Program-made: the position numbers and the translations under genes
Notes under the pieces: generated by a model
The model's database searches: none
What the model was told of the DNA's origin: nothing
What the model saw: the letters and a program-made list of their open reading frames with translations, nothing else
NCBI RefSeq assembly: GCF_036227565.1
Contig: NZ_CP109461.1
Location: forward strand, 124,001 to 188,000
DNA from: Streptomyces sp. NBC_01454
Lineage (GTDB): Bacteria; Actinomycetota; Actinomycetes; Streptomycetales; Streptomycetaceae
Reading direction: 5' to 3'
Length of the DNA stretch: 64,000 bases
Part shown: in pieces, positions 39,344 through 48,878 of the stretch
Position numbering within the stretch: position 1 is the first letter of the stretch
Layout: each line of letters opens with the position of its first letter

Positions 39344-40515
39344 TACTGACTTCAGCTCGTCAGGGTGATTTTTCGTGAAGTCTCTGATGGGGCTGGACTG
39401 TCGTCTGTATCCCGTGGTGTATGAGGTATGCAGATGGGGGTGGGCTGAGTCCTGGGGGGCGTCGGCGCCGGGAGTCGGTTCGGATGCGGGCGGTCGAGCT
39501 GTTCGAGCAGAAGATCAAGCCGCCGGATGTCGCCCGGCGGCTGCGGGTGAGTCGGAAGTCGGCTTATGAATGGCACCGGCTGTGGCGGGACGGCGGGGCC
39601 AAGGCTCTGGCCTCACGTGGACCGAGTGGATCACGGTGTCGGTTGTCGCCACGCTGCCTGGAAAAGCTGGCCGCGTGCCTCGATGAGGGACCTGCCGCGC
39701 ACGGCTGGGTGGAAGACCAGGTGTGGACCGCGGCGAGGGTGGCCACACTGATCGGCAGGAAGTTCCACGTCTCCTACAGCGTGTCCGGGGCCACGAGGCT
39801 GATGCACCGCCTCGGCTTTTCCCCGCAGGTCCCCGCACGACGGGTCGCCGAGCGCGACGAGCAGGCCGTGACGACCTGGAAGGAGGCGACCTGGCGGGAG
39901 GTAAAAGGGCACGGGCGGCCTGCGGGGGTTACATCTGCTTCGAGGACGAAGCCGGCTTCACCCGACGGCCGCCCCGCGGACGGACTTGGGGCCGCCGCGG
40001 CCACACCCCGGTCGTGACGGTCAGCGGACGCCGCTCCGGACGGCTCTCCGTGGCCGGGCTGATCGCGATGCGGCCCGGCTCCCGGACCCGACTGTGCCAC
40101 CGCCTGCGGACCCACCCCGCCGGCGGTGGCACGCGCCGCAGCATGGGCGAGCGGGACTTCATCGCGCTCGTCGACGGAGTTCATCAGCTGGTCAGAGCGC
40201 CGATCGTACTGGTGTGGGACCGGTTGAACACCCATGTCTCCCACAGGATGCGCGACCTCGTCGCCGAGCGAGCATGGCTGACGGTGTTCCTGCTCCCCGC
40301 CTACTCGCCGGACCTCAACCCCGTCGAATGGGTGTGGGCACACGTCAAACGCAGCCTCGCCAACCTCGCCGTCATGGCCCTCGACCGGCTCGAAACCCTC
40401 GTCCGCAACCGACTCAAACGCCTCCAGTACCGCCCTCACATCCTCGACGGCTTCATAGCCGGCACCGGCCTCGCCCTCGACAGCCCAACGCCACCCTGAC
40501 GAGCCGAAGTCAGTA
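39344..40515 (+). mobile_element. IS630-family insertion sequence, complete
   Basis: Terminal inverted repeats of 24 bases: TACTGACTTCAGCTCGTCAG at 39344 onward and its complement ending at 40515, one mismatch (A/G). Each end carries the TA dinucleotide that IS630 elements duplicate. It lies 72 bases after the M1 peptidase gene and may have removed that operon's terminator. Confidence 0.85.
39421..40499 (+). CDS. IS630-family transposase made by -1 frameshifting
   Basis: Two overlapping frames encode it. The first (from 39421) has the HTH half (IKPPDVARRLRVSRKSAYEW, VWTAARVATLIGRKFHVSYS). The second ends at 40499 and has the DDE core (GGYICFEDEAGFTRRP; VLVWDRLNTHVSHRM; LPAYSPDLNPVEWVWAHVKR). 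The A-AAA-G slip site at 39903-39907 (within GTA AAA GGG) allows a -1 shift giving T-W-R-E-V-K-R-A-R-A-A-C-G-G-Y. Such frameshifting is common in IS630 elements, so the gene is probably functional. Confidence 0.8.
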
Positions 40516-41029
40516 GGAAGGGGCGAGTCCGTTATGCGAAAGCCATACCCTACGGGTGTCCGGGAGCGGGCCACGCGCCCGGCGCTCCGCCGCACTGCCT
40601 CCGACTCATCAGCAGAGAGCACATCAAGGCCACATCAGCACCCTGCCAACATGAGCAAGGCATGCGCCAACGAATCTCGCAACGCGACTGCGTGCAACTC
40701 GGGATGAAGTTCCCCCTGCGAGCTGGGCAGCGGGTGTTTACGCTGCCAAGGCGAGGTTCTGCCTGAGCAGGGATCTCGTTTCGAGCGGAGTGGCGTACCC
40801 GTAGTCGGGGTGCCGGCGGAGCCGGCTGCGGTTGTACTCGACCTCGATGTAGCGGAAAACGTCGGCCCGGGCGGCCTCGCGGGTTGCCCAGACGGTGGTT
40901 CCGATCCCCGATTTGAGGACGACGAACCAGCTTTCGGCGGCGGCGTTATCGTAACAAGAGCCGACACGTCCCATCGACCGCCGCATACGCAACTTGCGTA
41001 TCTCGGTGCGGAATTCGTCACTCGTGTAT

Positions 41030-42058
41030 TCGGCCAGTTCAACCGGTCGTTGCAACACCGGGCTGTTGTAGTGAGCGTAGCTGCTCCTCGAAGACCTCGG
41101 CTGGTGTCCGCCAGCCGAGGATCTTGCGGGGCCGGTTGTTGATCGCCAGGGCGACGGCTTCGAGGTCTGCGGACGACCACCGGGACAGATCGGTGCCCTT
41201 CGGGAAGTACTGACGCAGCAGCCCGTTCGTGTTCTCGTTCGTGGGCCGTTGCCAGGGCGCCGCGCCACGGCCCTGGATGAACAGCGCCTGGTAGATCGCT
41301 TCGTGGCTGATGCGCATGGACACTCATCATCGGGGAAGTCGGCACGCAGTCGGTGCGAGATCCGTTCCGGGCTCCACGCTGTCGCCCATCGCCTGTCCTG
41401 CCGATGCGGCTTGTTCAACCCCTTCCACGCGCGCGTCTCAGGCCCGGTGATGATCGTGCCGTCGGGTCGACGGACACTGCCGGCGAGCCGATCCTGCACG
41501 TACTCGCGCAACCTGTCGTTGCCTACGAGCTTCGTGGTCTTCGGGCGCTTCGCGGCCTGCTGCGCCTTCCACTGCGCCACCAGAGCCCGGTAGACCGGCT
41601 TGCCGCCCCGGGTCGCCGCGTTGCGGCGCAGCTCGCGTGAGATCGTGCCCGGGTCACGCCCGACCCTGCGGGCGATCTCGCGCACGCCGATCTCCTGGGC
41701 GCGCAGCAGCGCGATCTCCTCACGCTCAGCGAACGACAGGCAACGGCCCGTGGGCTCATCCAGGCTGATCGGCGGCATACCGCCAGCGTGACGGAACCAC
41801 CGGGATCCGACCGGCCATGAAACACCAACAGCCACCGCGGCTTCTGCCGTCGTTACTCCCGACGCGATCCGCCGCCAGAAGTCCCGCTGCACCGCACGAG
41901 ACGGCTCCGGCCGGCCCGGCGAACGCATCGGCGGTCGCAACGCCCGATCCGCCGCCCACTGCCGTCGCGCACCCGCAGGCGCCTTCGGCATCTGCTTCTC
42001 GTCTCGCCCCATCGCGCACCTCCGTAATCAAGGTGTTGCAACGACTGGCTGAACCCAA
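41030..42058 (-). mobile_element. IS30-family element, internally deleted
   Basis: Ends carry related inverted repeats: TTCAACCGGTCGTTGCAACA near 41037 and the complement of TTCAGCCAGTCGTTGCAACA near 42040, with few mismatches. The internal transposase gene is defective (see that entry). It lies inside an IS3 OrfB; the exact target duplication was not resolved. Confidence 0.7.
41039..42012 (-). pseudogene. IS30-family transposase, frameshifted with a large internal deletion
   Basis: The N-terminus is normal (ATG 42012; SFAEREEIALLRAQEIGVRE, GRDPGTISRELRRNAATRGG). After RISHRLRADFPDDE the frame shifts near 41330, and S-M-R-I-S-H-E-A-I-Y-Q-A-L continues in another frame. The catalytic middle is then gone: QGRGAAPWQRPTNENTNGL jumps straight to the C-terminal block RQYFPKGTDLSRW and NNRPRKILGWRTPAEV. 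At least 150 residues, including catalytic Asp residues, are lost. Confidence 0.85.
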
Positions 42059-42730
42059 GTTGTGACCCGGCATCGCTGTGGTGGATCAACTGGCCGCGCC
42101 CGACGGGGGTTCCTTCGTGGCTGCGGCGCCACAACGCCATCCGAAGTGGCACGTCGACCAGCTCCACGTCCCGCTTGATGGAAGTGTGCCAGCCCACGAT
42201 CTTCTGGGAGAAGCAGTCCACGATGAACGCTACGTAGGTGAATGACTGGTACGTGCGCACATCCGTGAAGTCGGTGATCCACTTCTGATCCGGGGCCGGA
42301 GCGGTGAAGTCCCTGTTCAGTAAATCCGCTGCCCGGGTGTCGGCCGGGTTGGGGATCGTGGTTCTGAGTCTTCGCCCGTGCACGACGCCGGCCAGGCCGA
42401 GGGAGCGCATGGCGCGGTCGACGGCGCCGAACCCGGCATCAGGCGGCACGGTGCGGCGGATGAGAGCCAGCATCTTGCGCCGGCCATAGAGCCCTTCAGG
42501 GGCAAGGACACGTTGCCCGGCCTGGTTGGTGGTGAAGGCCGGCCGGCGGACAGCGTCCTCGACCAGGGCGTCACTCACAGTCCGGGGCGCGGGTCCGTTC
42601 GTGCCCGTTGCAGGGGCACACCAGGCTCGCAAGGTTCGTGCCGCGATCTTCAGTCCTGCGGTGTTCAGGGCGCTGAGGATCGACTCGACGGCATGACCGA
42701 CGGCCTTCATCTGGTCGACGAAGGCGACGA

Positions 42731-43051
42731 TCAGCGGTTTCGGGGGTCGAGTTCCTCCGCGAAGAAAATCGTCGCGGACTTGAGGACTTCGTTGACCTCA
42801 CGTAGCCGCTTGTTCTCCGCTCGCAGCCTGCGCAGTTCCTCGCGCTCGTCCGTACTCACGCCTGCGGTGACACCCATGTCGATCTCGTGCTGAGCCACCC
42901 AGCGGCGCACGGACTCACGTGAGACTCCGAGTGATTCGGCAACCTGGACATGGGCAGCACGCTCGGTGGAGTACTCCGACCGATGGTGGGTCACCAGACG
43001 CACAGCCTGGCTCCGAAGCGCGGGGTCAATCTTCTTGGGCACGTGTCCCAT
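42731..43051 (-). CDS. IS3-family OrfA
   Basis: A 106-aa protein with an HTH (ALRSQAVRLVTHHRSEYSTE, VAESLGVSRESVRRWVAQHE) and a leucine-rich coil (EELRRLRAENKRLREVNEVL), the standard OrfA design. It ends inside the usual overlap with OrfB. It is intact, but the element cannot move because OrfB is interrupted. Confidence 0.85.
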   Translation of the reverse strand: MGHVPKKIDPALRSQAVRLVTHHRSEYSTERAAHVQVAESLGVSRESVRRWVAQHEIDMGVTAGVSTDEREELRRLRAENKRLREVNEVLKSATIFFAEELDPRNR

Positions 43052-43219
43052 CCTCTCTGATGGCTCACAACGGAGCGGCAGAGAAGTCGGAACGGTTCAC
43101 CGTGCCCCTCGGCACTCCGGAGATCAACCCACCTGCAACGATCACATCGCCATGCTCATCCGGAGTGGCACCCTCCGCCCCTCAACATCACTATCCTGAG
43201 TGGCACTCAACACCAGGCG

Positions 43220-43495
43220 ATGCAGCCCCTCGACGTGCAGGCGATCCTCACGACCGAAGTCGACCAGCACCTCCGCCTGGGTCGTGCCGTCCCTTGCGCC
43301 TTTGCATTTGCGCAGGTCACGGCCTTGTTATCAGAGACGATAACGGTCATCGGTACAGCCTTTGTGTACACCGCAACAACCCTCTATCGTCATTACATGG
43401 ACGGCTATCCAGGTCAGCCCATTCGTGGGAACGGCCACACGTCATGGGCGGCCGGCGGCCTCTTGGGTGCCCTGGCCGCCGGAGAGGGACACTGA
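43220..43495 (+). CDS. Small unknown protein coupled to the CDF transporter
   Basis: A 91-codon frame whose TGA overlaps the transporter ATG by one base (TGATG). The composition looks coding, with mixed codon use and mostly G/C third positions. The text (VIGTAFVYTATTLYRHYMDG, WAAGGLLGALAAGEGH) has no domain I know. No strong ribosome site precedes ATG 43220, so the start is uncertain and it could be the tail of a longer gene cut by the IS3 debris upstream. Confidence 0.45.
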   Translation: MQPLDVQAILTTEVDQHLRLGRAVPCAFAFAQVTALLSETITVIGTAFVYTATTLYRHYMDGYPGQPIRGNGHTSWAAGGLLGALAAGEGH

Positions 43496-44400
43496 TGGGC
43501 CACGGGCACAGCCACGGCGGGGGTTCGGCCACCGGACGGCACAGGTGGCGGCTCACGGTCGCGTTCGGGCTGACCGCCTCGTTCTTCGTCATCGAGCTGG
43601 CATACGGGCTGATCTCGGGATCACTGGCACTGCTGTCCGACGCAGGGCACATGGCCGCCGACGTGGTGACACTGGCGGCCGCACTGGCAGCCAGCCGGAT
43701 CGCCACCCGCCCCGACACCACTGGCCGCCGCACCTACGGCTCCTACCGCGCCGAAGTGTTCGCCTCCGCCTTCGCGGTACTGATGATGCTGGGCGTCTGC
43801 GTCTACATCGTCACCGCGGCCGTCGGACGCATCGGCACCACCCCCGAAGTGGCCACCGGGCCGATGCTCGTAGTCGGTGCGATCGGCCTGGCCATCAACA
43901 TCGTCGCTCTCCTGCTGCTGCGTGGCGGAGCCTCGGAGAGCCTGAACGTCAAGGGCGCCTACCTAGAAGTCGTCGCCGACACGGCCGGATCGGTGGGTGT
44001 CATCGTGGCGGGCTGGCTGGTGGCATCGACCGGCAACGCGGTCTGGGACACCGTCATCGCTCTCGCGATCGGAGCCTTCATCGTCATCCGCGCCGCCATG
44101 CTGGGCCGCCAGGTGCTCGCCGTGCTGGGCCAGCACGTCCCCGAGGACATGGACATCGACAAGGTCAGTACCGACCTGGCCACCATCGACGGCGTCACCG
44201 CAGTACACGACCTGCACCTGTGGACCCTGACCTCCGGCATGCCCGTCGCCACCGCCCACCTCGTCGCCCACAACCAAGCCGACAACCACACCGTCCTCGA
44301 TCAGGCCCGCGACGTACTGCGCCGACGCCACGGCGTCACACACGCCACCCTGCAGATCGAACCAGCCAACCACCAAGGCTGCGACGAAATCGGCTGGTAA
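43495..44400 (+). CDS. Cation diffusion facilitator (CzcD/ZitB-like metal exporter)
   Basis: A 301-aa inner-membrane protein with a His-rich start (MGHGHSHGGG), six membrane helices and a cytosolic C-terminal domain. Metal-binding H-x-x-x-D pairs are visible: LLSDAGHMAADVVTLAAALA in helix 2 (D-A-G-H-M-x-x-D) and LEVVADTAGSVGV in helix 5. The late GVTAVHDLHLWTLTSGMPVA is the CDF cytoplasmic domain signature. It exports Zn2+, Co2+ or Cd2+ by proton antiport. ATG 43495 follows GGAGAGGG. No metal-responsive regulator is adjacent. Confidence 0.9.
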   Translation: MGHGHSHGGGSATGRHRWRLTVAFGLTASFFVIELAYGLISGSLALLSDAGHMAADVVTLAAALAASRIATRPDTTGRRTYGSYRAEVFASAFAVLMMLGVCVYIVTAAVGRIGTTPEVATGPMLVVGAIGLAINIVALLLLRGGASESLNVKGAYLEVVADTAGSVGVIVAGWLVASTGNAVWDTVIALAIGAFIVIRAAMLGRQVLAVLGQHVPEDMDIDKVSTDLATIDGVTAVHDLHLWTLTSGMPVATAHLVAHNQADNHTVLDQARDVLRRRHGVTHATLQIEPANHQGCDEIGW

Positions 44401-44901
44401 CCGCCACCACATCGTGCCGCACCCGCCGGCTGAAGCCACCCCACGGTCTGTCCAGCAAACGGCCCCGTCCCACATTCGGTGGTGAATGAACATGCTGCTG
44501 TCCAAGGCAGGGGCAGGATGCTGCTGCCGGTGGCGACCTCGTCGGCAGCCGTCTGCAGCACGGCCAAACGCCCACCTGACGGCTGTCCAGAACTCGCCAC
44601 CCCGGAGTGCGCCTCAGACGGGCGCTGAGGCGCACTCACGGGCAACGCGGACACTTCTCCCCAGCACCGAACTCACCCAGGCCCGAAAAGCACGGGGTGA
44701 ACCCGGCACCAGGCTGGTACGGCTGCCTTCTCTCCTCCGCCATGCGCGCCGGCCGGCCACGAGACACCGGTACCGCAGCATCAGAAGGCCGGCATGCCCA
44801 CAGCCTGGTGGCAGCACCGCCCTACGACACGCCTGGGCAGATCCGCCAGGCCCGAGAAGGGAGGAACCACATCACAGACCACGGCACGGCCGCGCGCATC
44901 C
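44401..44901. other. No supported gene
   Basis: About 500 bases between the CDF exporter and the small secreted protein. Frames are open but unconvincing. No repeat or RNA was recognised. Confidence 0.35.
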
Positions 44902-45129
44902 TCAATACGGAAACTCCCCAAGATAGGGGCTATGCTCGAGAGCCCCGTTGACTGCCACGCAATTGAAGCCCTCGGCGTAGGGAAGTTCCTCGTCAACAAG
45001 GGACATGCACTGGTATGTCGGCTCCAGCGGATCCGCACTGACCGCAGCTGCCGCAGCGACAGGCATCACCCCCACTGCCGCTGCCAGTGCGGGACCGATG
45101 GTGATCGCCAGCTTGCCCATTGCCTTCAT
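44902..45129 (-). CDS. Small secreted protein, 75 aa
   Basis: ATG 45129 follows GGGAGG with five bases between. The signal peptide is clear: MKAMGKLAITIGPALAAAVG and an alanine-rich cleavage zone (VAAAAAVSA). The mature peptide is about 45 residues (DPLEPTYQCMSLVDEELPYA, EGFNCVAVNGALEHSPYLGE) with two Cys that could form a disulfide, acidic and ending in Tyr. It resembles small exported proteins of Streptomyces of unknown role; it does not fit chaplin or rodlin patterns. Confidence 0.65.
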   Translation of the reverse strand: MKAMGKLAITIGPALAAAVGVMPVAAAAAVSADPLEPTYQCMSLVDEELPYAEGFNCVAVNGALEHSPYLGEFPY

Positions 45130-45508
45130 GAAGACCTCCCGGCTCAAAGTGAAATCACTCACATCACAGACCGGCGACAGTGAACTGAAGACGAAAGATT
45201 GCACCGCTCCGCCCCCGGTACCGCCACCGCCAGGTCATCAGCGGCCCTACGCAACCGGCAACAGCTACACCCAGCTGTCACCCTCACGAACTGCCCACAC
45301 CCCTCGTTATGACGAACTGGAAGCAACTGCCGTGGGCCACACACACTGCGCCGTTGTGCCCGCCGCAAGCCGCGGCGTACCCTCACATGCCCCGGACCGC
45401 CACAGCCTTCCCTGGGCGTCGACAGTGGCCAGGACCAGGCCCCGGCTGTGCACCTCGACACCAGCCGGTGCCACCCGGTCACGGCAGAGTCCCATTAGGC
45501 TCCGTGCC

Positions 45509-46002
45509 ATGCGTAACGACCTTCCACTGACAGTGATCGGGAACCTCGTCGACGATCCCGAGCTGGGATTCACCTCCGCCGGGGTACCGTTCGCCCGGTT
45601 CACCGTCGCCTCCACCCCCCCCGCTCCTACGGCCGTGACACCAACACCTGGCAGGACGGCGAAGCCACCTTCCTGGACTGCAGCGCATGGCGGCAGTTCG
45701 CCGAGAACCTCGCGGAGTCCAACGTGACCAAAGGGACACGGGTGGTGGTCGCCGGCCGCCTGCGGACCGACCGGTGGGAGACCCCCGAAGGCGAGAAACG
45801 CTCCCGCATGGTGATGGACGTCGACGACGTAGGCGCCTCGATGACGTTCACCACCGTCACCATCGCCGCACCACACGCGGCATACCACCCCGAGAAACAG
45901 CACCCGACTACCCTTGGGCCACCGCCAGCAGCACACGCCCCACCACACCCCCTCCCGCCGAAACCACCGACACCGACGCCCCTACGGGCGCCCCCCTTCT
46001 GA
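45509..46002 (+). pseudogene. ssb: Single-stranded DNA-binding protein with frameshift at a C8 run
   Basis: From ATG 45509 the text LPLTVIGNLVDDPELGFTSA is the OB-fold start of bacterial SSB. After FARFTVASTP the frame shifts at eight consecutive C (45615-45622). The other frame continues R-S-Y-G-R-D-T-N-T-W, FLDCSAWRQFAENLAES, VVVAGRLRTDRWETPEGEKR and a proline-rich tail. One C more (or two fewer) would restore a protein of about 164 residues. The tail lacks the acidic D-D-x-P-F end of housekeeping SSB, so it resembles the secondary SsbB type. Confidence 0.75.
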
Positions 46003-46187
46003 CCCCACGGACCGCTCGCACCACGTCGAGGAGAGCCCACGGGCCGCGGCGGGGATCCCCTACACCCCCACCGCGGGCCGGCCCGGCCCGCCCGCCTGGA
46101 CCGACGTCTGCGGGAAGCCGCTGGTCAGTGCCGTAGCAGCCGAGGCATCATGGCCCTGTTGACCGCCAGGCGAAAGGAGCGCCTCCC

Positions 46188-46502
46188 GTGACACTTCCCC
46201 CACTCACCCCCCAACAGCGCCAGGCCGCCCTCGACAAAGCCCTCGCAGCCCGGCGGGAACGCGCCGAGGCAAGGAAAGCACTCAAGCGCGGCGAGCTGAC
46301 CCTGACCGAGGTACTCGACAGCCCCTCCCACACCCTCCGCAAGATGCCGGTGCTCTCGCTCCTCACCTCGCTCCCCGGCATCGGCAAGACACGCGCCCAA
46401 AAGATCCTCACCGAGCTGAACATCCCCGGCGACCACCGCCTACGCTGCCTCGGCCCCCGCCAACGAGCCCGCCTCTGCGCACACCTCGCACCCAAGAACT
46501 GA
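46188..46502 (+). CDS. Actinobacterial integration host factor (sIHF/mIHF family)
   Basis: A 104-aa nucleoid protein from GTG 46188 behind AAAGGAG. It shows the family pattern: basic helical N-terminus (QRQAALDKALAARRERAEAR), then the H2TH-like DNA-binding fold MPVLSLLTSLPGIGKTRAQK with the G-I-G-K hairpin, ending in GPRQRARLCAHL. It binds and bends DNA and assists recombination and replication. The chromosomal copy usually sits beside gmk; this context (next to a secondary ssb and IS elements) suggests an accessory paralogue. Confidence 0.85.
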   Translation: MTLPPLTPQQRQAALDKALAARRERAEARKALKRGELTLTEVLDSPSHTLRKMPVLSLLTSLPGIGKTRAQKILTELNIPGDHRLRCLGPRQRARLCAHLAPKN

Positions 46503-47349
46503 CCCGCCCCGCCGGCCGGAGAACACAGCAGAGCTGCGGAGCATGACCGCCGGCCAGACGTTTTCAGCTTCCGGCCACTCCGAACCGTGCGGCACACTTC
46601 TCCCGGCCCCGGCGCGGCGTACCCGGGGCGACACAGCCGGACTCCTAGCCTGCCCGGTATGACGTGGTGCGCGTTTCCCTTCCATGCATTGGCCGAGGGT
46701 CTGCTCGTGTTGATGTGCCTGTCAATGGTGGCGCTTGTGTGCAAGCTAGCATCGTGTCAACGGCTGTGAGACTCGGGGTGGCGGGGCGCGGTCCTCTGTC
46801 GACGACTGAGATTGCCCGTCCCCTGCCCGAGCTGCGGTCCGCCACGTAGGGCGAAGTACCTGGGGGAGGGGACGAAGGGTCTACCCGCAGCCGGGGCTGA
46901 TGCCCCCCCCGGTAGGGCCGAACGGATCTGGCCGGCGGGCGACTGGGTGAGCTGTACTGAAAGTGACCTGGAGGATGCGGAGGCGCGGAGTGAGGCCGTG
47001 CACCGTGCAGTAGCGGTCGCGTGTCCATACGGGGAGCTTCCCAGTGGTCATCAGCTGGTGGAATCAGGTCAAGCAAAGCCCGATTCCACAAATCGAACGT
47101 ATCGCCCTCCTGAGGGGTAACGGTAGAGCGTTCAAGAGTAATCGCCGGGTCTTCTGATTGGGGGGCGATTTGCGCATGCCTCAGTCTCAGGGTGGATGCA
47201 TAAGGCCGAAGGTAGGGTCCGGAGGTTCTCCGCACATGGAAACGGCGACCAGTGGAACTGGCATGCACACGCAATTCTTAAATTGCCTATCGCGGGTCGA
47301 AGTAATGCCAGAGAAGGTCCGAAAAAGAATGAATAGAAAAGTGAGGAAA
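46503..47349. other. No supported gene
   Basis: About 850 bases. The final 200 bases are AT-richer than the surroundings and form the likely promoter and leader of the UspA gene; the frame in which Usp is encoded extends upstream to 47158 but without domain content. Confidence 0.35.
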
Positions 47350-47877
47350 ATGCTCGCCAATCTCAGTCGGCGTGCAAGGCGCGTCATTGTAGGAGTCCAC
47401 GGTACCCCCGGAAGTGTGCAGGCGCTTCGACACGCAGCGAGCGAAGCGCGGCTGCGCCGGGCTGTCCTGACGGTCGTCAACGTATGGAGCCCGATCGGTG
47501 GCGAAGTAGCCGAGCGCATGACCCCATGCCCCGAGCTATGTCGGGTCCAGCAAGAACACGCCCGTCAGGATGTCGAGGAGGCATGCCGTCAAGCACAGTT
47601 CGGCGACGACCTGACGGTGGAGAAGCGCATCGTCCGTGGCGCGCCGGGTGAAGTACTAACGCATATAGCACAGCAGAAAGGGGACCTGCTAGTGGTAGGG
47701 GCTCCACGGCGGAGCCTGTTTGCCCCACGTTACGCAACAGTCATCAGATACTGTCTTCGCAATTCTCACCTTCCAGTGATGATCGTACCAGCGCCTGCTA
47801 GGCAACGAGAAGCTCATAATGGCTTCCTTCGCCGTTCCGCTGAGTTTCTTAGAGTTTCATCGCGGCGTTTTTCGTAG
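47350..47877 (+). CDS. Universal stress protein (UspA family)
   Basis: I chose ATG 47350 (GTGAGG just upstream), giving 175 aa and placing the first beta strand at the start; an open extension back to 47158 looks unlike the family. The Usp fold is seen in RRVIVGVHGTPGSVQALRHA, the central LTVEKRIVRGAPGEVLTHIA and the ATP-type loop DLLVVGAPRRSLFAPRYATV ... HLPVMIVPAP (near G-x-x-x-x-G). It is a single-domain stress protein. Codon use is less GC-biased than that of neighbours. Confidence 0.8.
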   Translation: MLANLSRRARRVIVGVHGTPGSVQALRHAASEARLRRAVLTVVNVWSPIGGEVAERMTPCPELCRVQQEHARQDVEEACRQAQFGDDLTVEKRIVRGAPGEVLTHIAQQKGDLLVVGAPRRSLFAPRYATVIRYCLRNSHLPVMIVPAPARQREAHNGFLRRSAEFLRVSSRRFS

Positions 47878-48135
47878 CACAGTGACGTCCATGAGACTGA
47901 GCTTGCCGGCGGCGCGGAAGCGGGTCCGGAAGCGGGTCTACAAGCTGCAAGCTGAGGGAGAGTCGCGGCCCTCTCTGCAAGAAGGCCCCGTGTTTCACCG
48001 AGGAGCGCCGGTGTCTACTGCCAACCTTACGGCACACGGCACGGTGATCAGCCCGGGAACCGGGACTACCTCACTGCTTATCCCGGCTTGACTGCGTGTT
48101 CAGTCGCATTTCTCGTCATCGGAGGGGAGTTCCTC

Positions 48136-48225
48136 ATGTCCCGCAATTCCCTTGGTGCATCCGCGGTCCTCGTCTGCGCTGCTCTTGTACTGACCTTTGA
48201 TTACGGGCTTGCTACGGGTGGCTGA
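48136..48225 (+). pseudogene. Start of a secreted protein truncated by an IS
   Basis: ATG 48136 has a very good GGAGGGGAG site. The first 20 residues (MSRNSLGASAVLVCAALVLT) are a signal peptide, but the frame ends at residue 29 in what looks like the end of the neighbouring transposon (about 48196). The remainder of the gene is not seen nearby. Confidence 0.5.
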
Positions 48226-48745
48226 GTTCGAGGCCGGTCCCGGCCAGGAATCCGATGAGGAGTTCGGGGTGGCGCTGGATGTAGCGAAGGGCGTTCTTCA
48301 CGGCCTGGTGAAGCTCATGAATCGAACGGAACGCCCGGTTCGCGATCTTCTCCTTGGTGTGCGCCCAGAGCAGCTCGACGGGGTTCAACTCCGGTGCGTA
48401 GGAGGACAGCTGGATGATCGTGAGCCAGTCCTTGCGCTGCGCGTACTGCTTCACGTGTTTGCTGATGTGGCTGGAGCAGTTGTCCCAGATGACGGTGACG
48501 GTGACGGGGCCGTCCAGGCGCCGGTGGAGCAGATCCAGGAAGCGTGGGAAGTCCTTCTTCGTGAAGCCCCCCGACGGCTTGACCGCGTTCACTCCAGCCG
48601 CCCGGCCCACGACCCGGATGCCGCCATGGCCCAGGCTTCGGGCCTCTACGGCCATCAGCAACCGCCGCTGTCGCTCGTCCAGATGCGGGAGCAACACCGC
48701 AAACTTCACGGTAAGTTGATCACGAGTCTCGTCCGGGATGCGCAT
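48212..48745 (-). pseudogene. Chimeric transposase: ISAzo13-like N-terminus on IS630-like C-terminus
   Basis: Residues 1 to about 53 (MRIPDETRDQLTVKFAVLLP, MAVEARSLGHGGIRVVGRAA) match the N-terminus of ISAzo13-type transposases. From about residue 54 the text is the DDE half of an IS630 transposase (DFPRFLDLLHRRLDGPVTVT, VIWDNCSSHISKHVK, ELNPVELLWAHTKEKIANR). The join is in frame with no stop. It lacks one or more catalytic residues of both families and is most likely inactive. Confidence 0.7.
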
Positions 48746-48878
48746 ACGCCATCAACGAGCACCAACCTCGAAAGCAACACCTTGATGACCGGCAGGCCCT
48801 TAGGTTTGGACCGCGGGCGTGAATACCCGGCTACGACTGTTCGCGCTCTTGGAGGGGGCCCGTCCTTCGTCGGCCGGG

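Larger units (their letters stand above)
40738..42710 (-). pseudogene. IS3-family OrfB split by an IS30 insertion
   Basis: The 5' part runs from HTH_21-like text (VPPDAGFGAVDRAMRSLGLA) into the rve core (DQKWITDFTDVRTYQSFTYV, GQLIHHSDAGSQ). It then enters foreign sequence. The 3' part resumes at Y-T-S-D-E-F (about 41020) with SMGRVGSCYDNAAAESWFVV and ends at 40738. Joining at G-S-Q / Y-T-S gives an ordinary OrfB with D-D-E residues all present. Confidence 0.85.
40738..43051 (-). mobile_element. IS3-family element interrupted by an IS30-type element
   Basis: OrfA (43051-42731) and the first two thirds of OrfB (42710 to about 42058) are followed by about 1 kb of IS30-type DNA. The last third of OrfB (about 41015-40738) lies beyond it. 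The outer ends of the IS3 were not defined. Confidence 0.8.
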
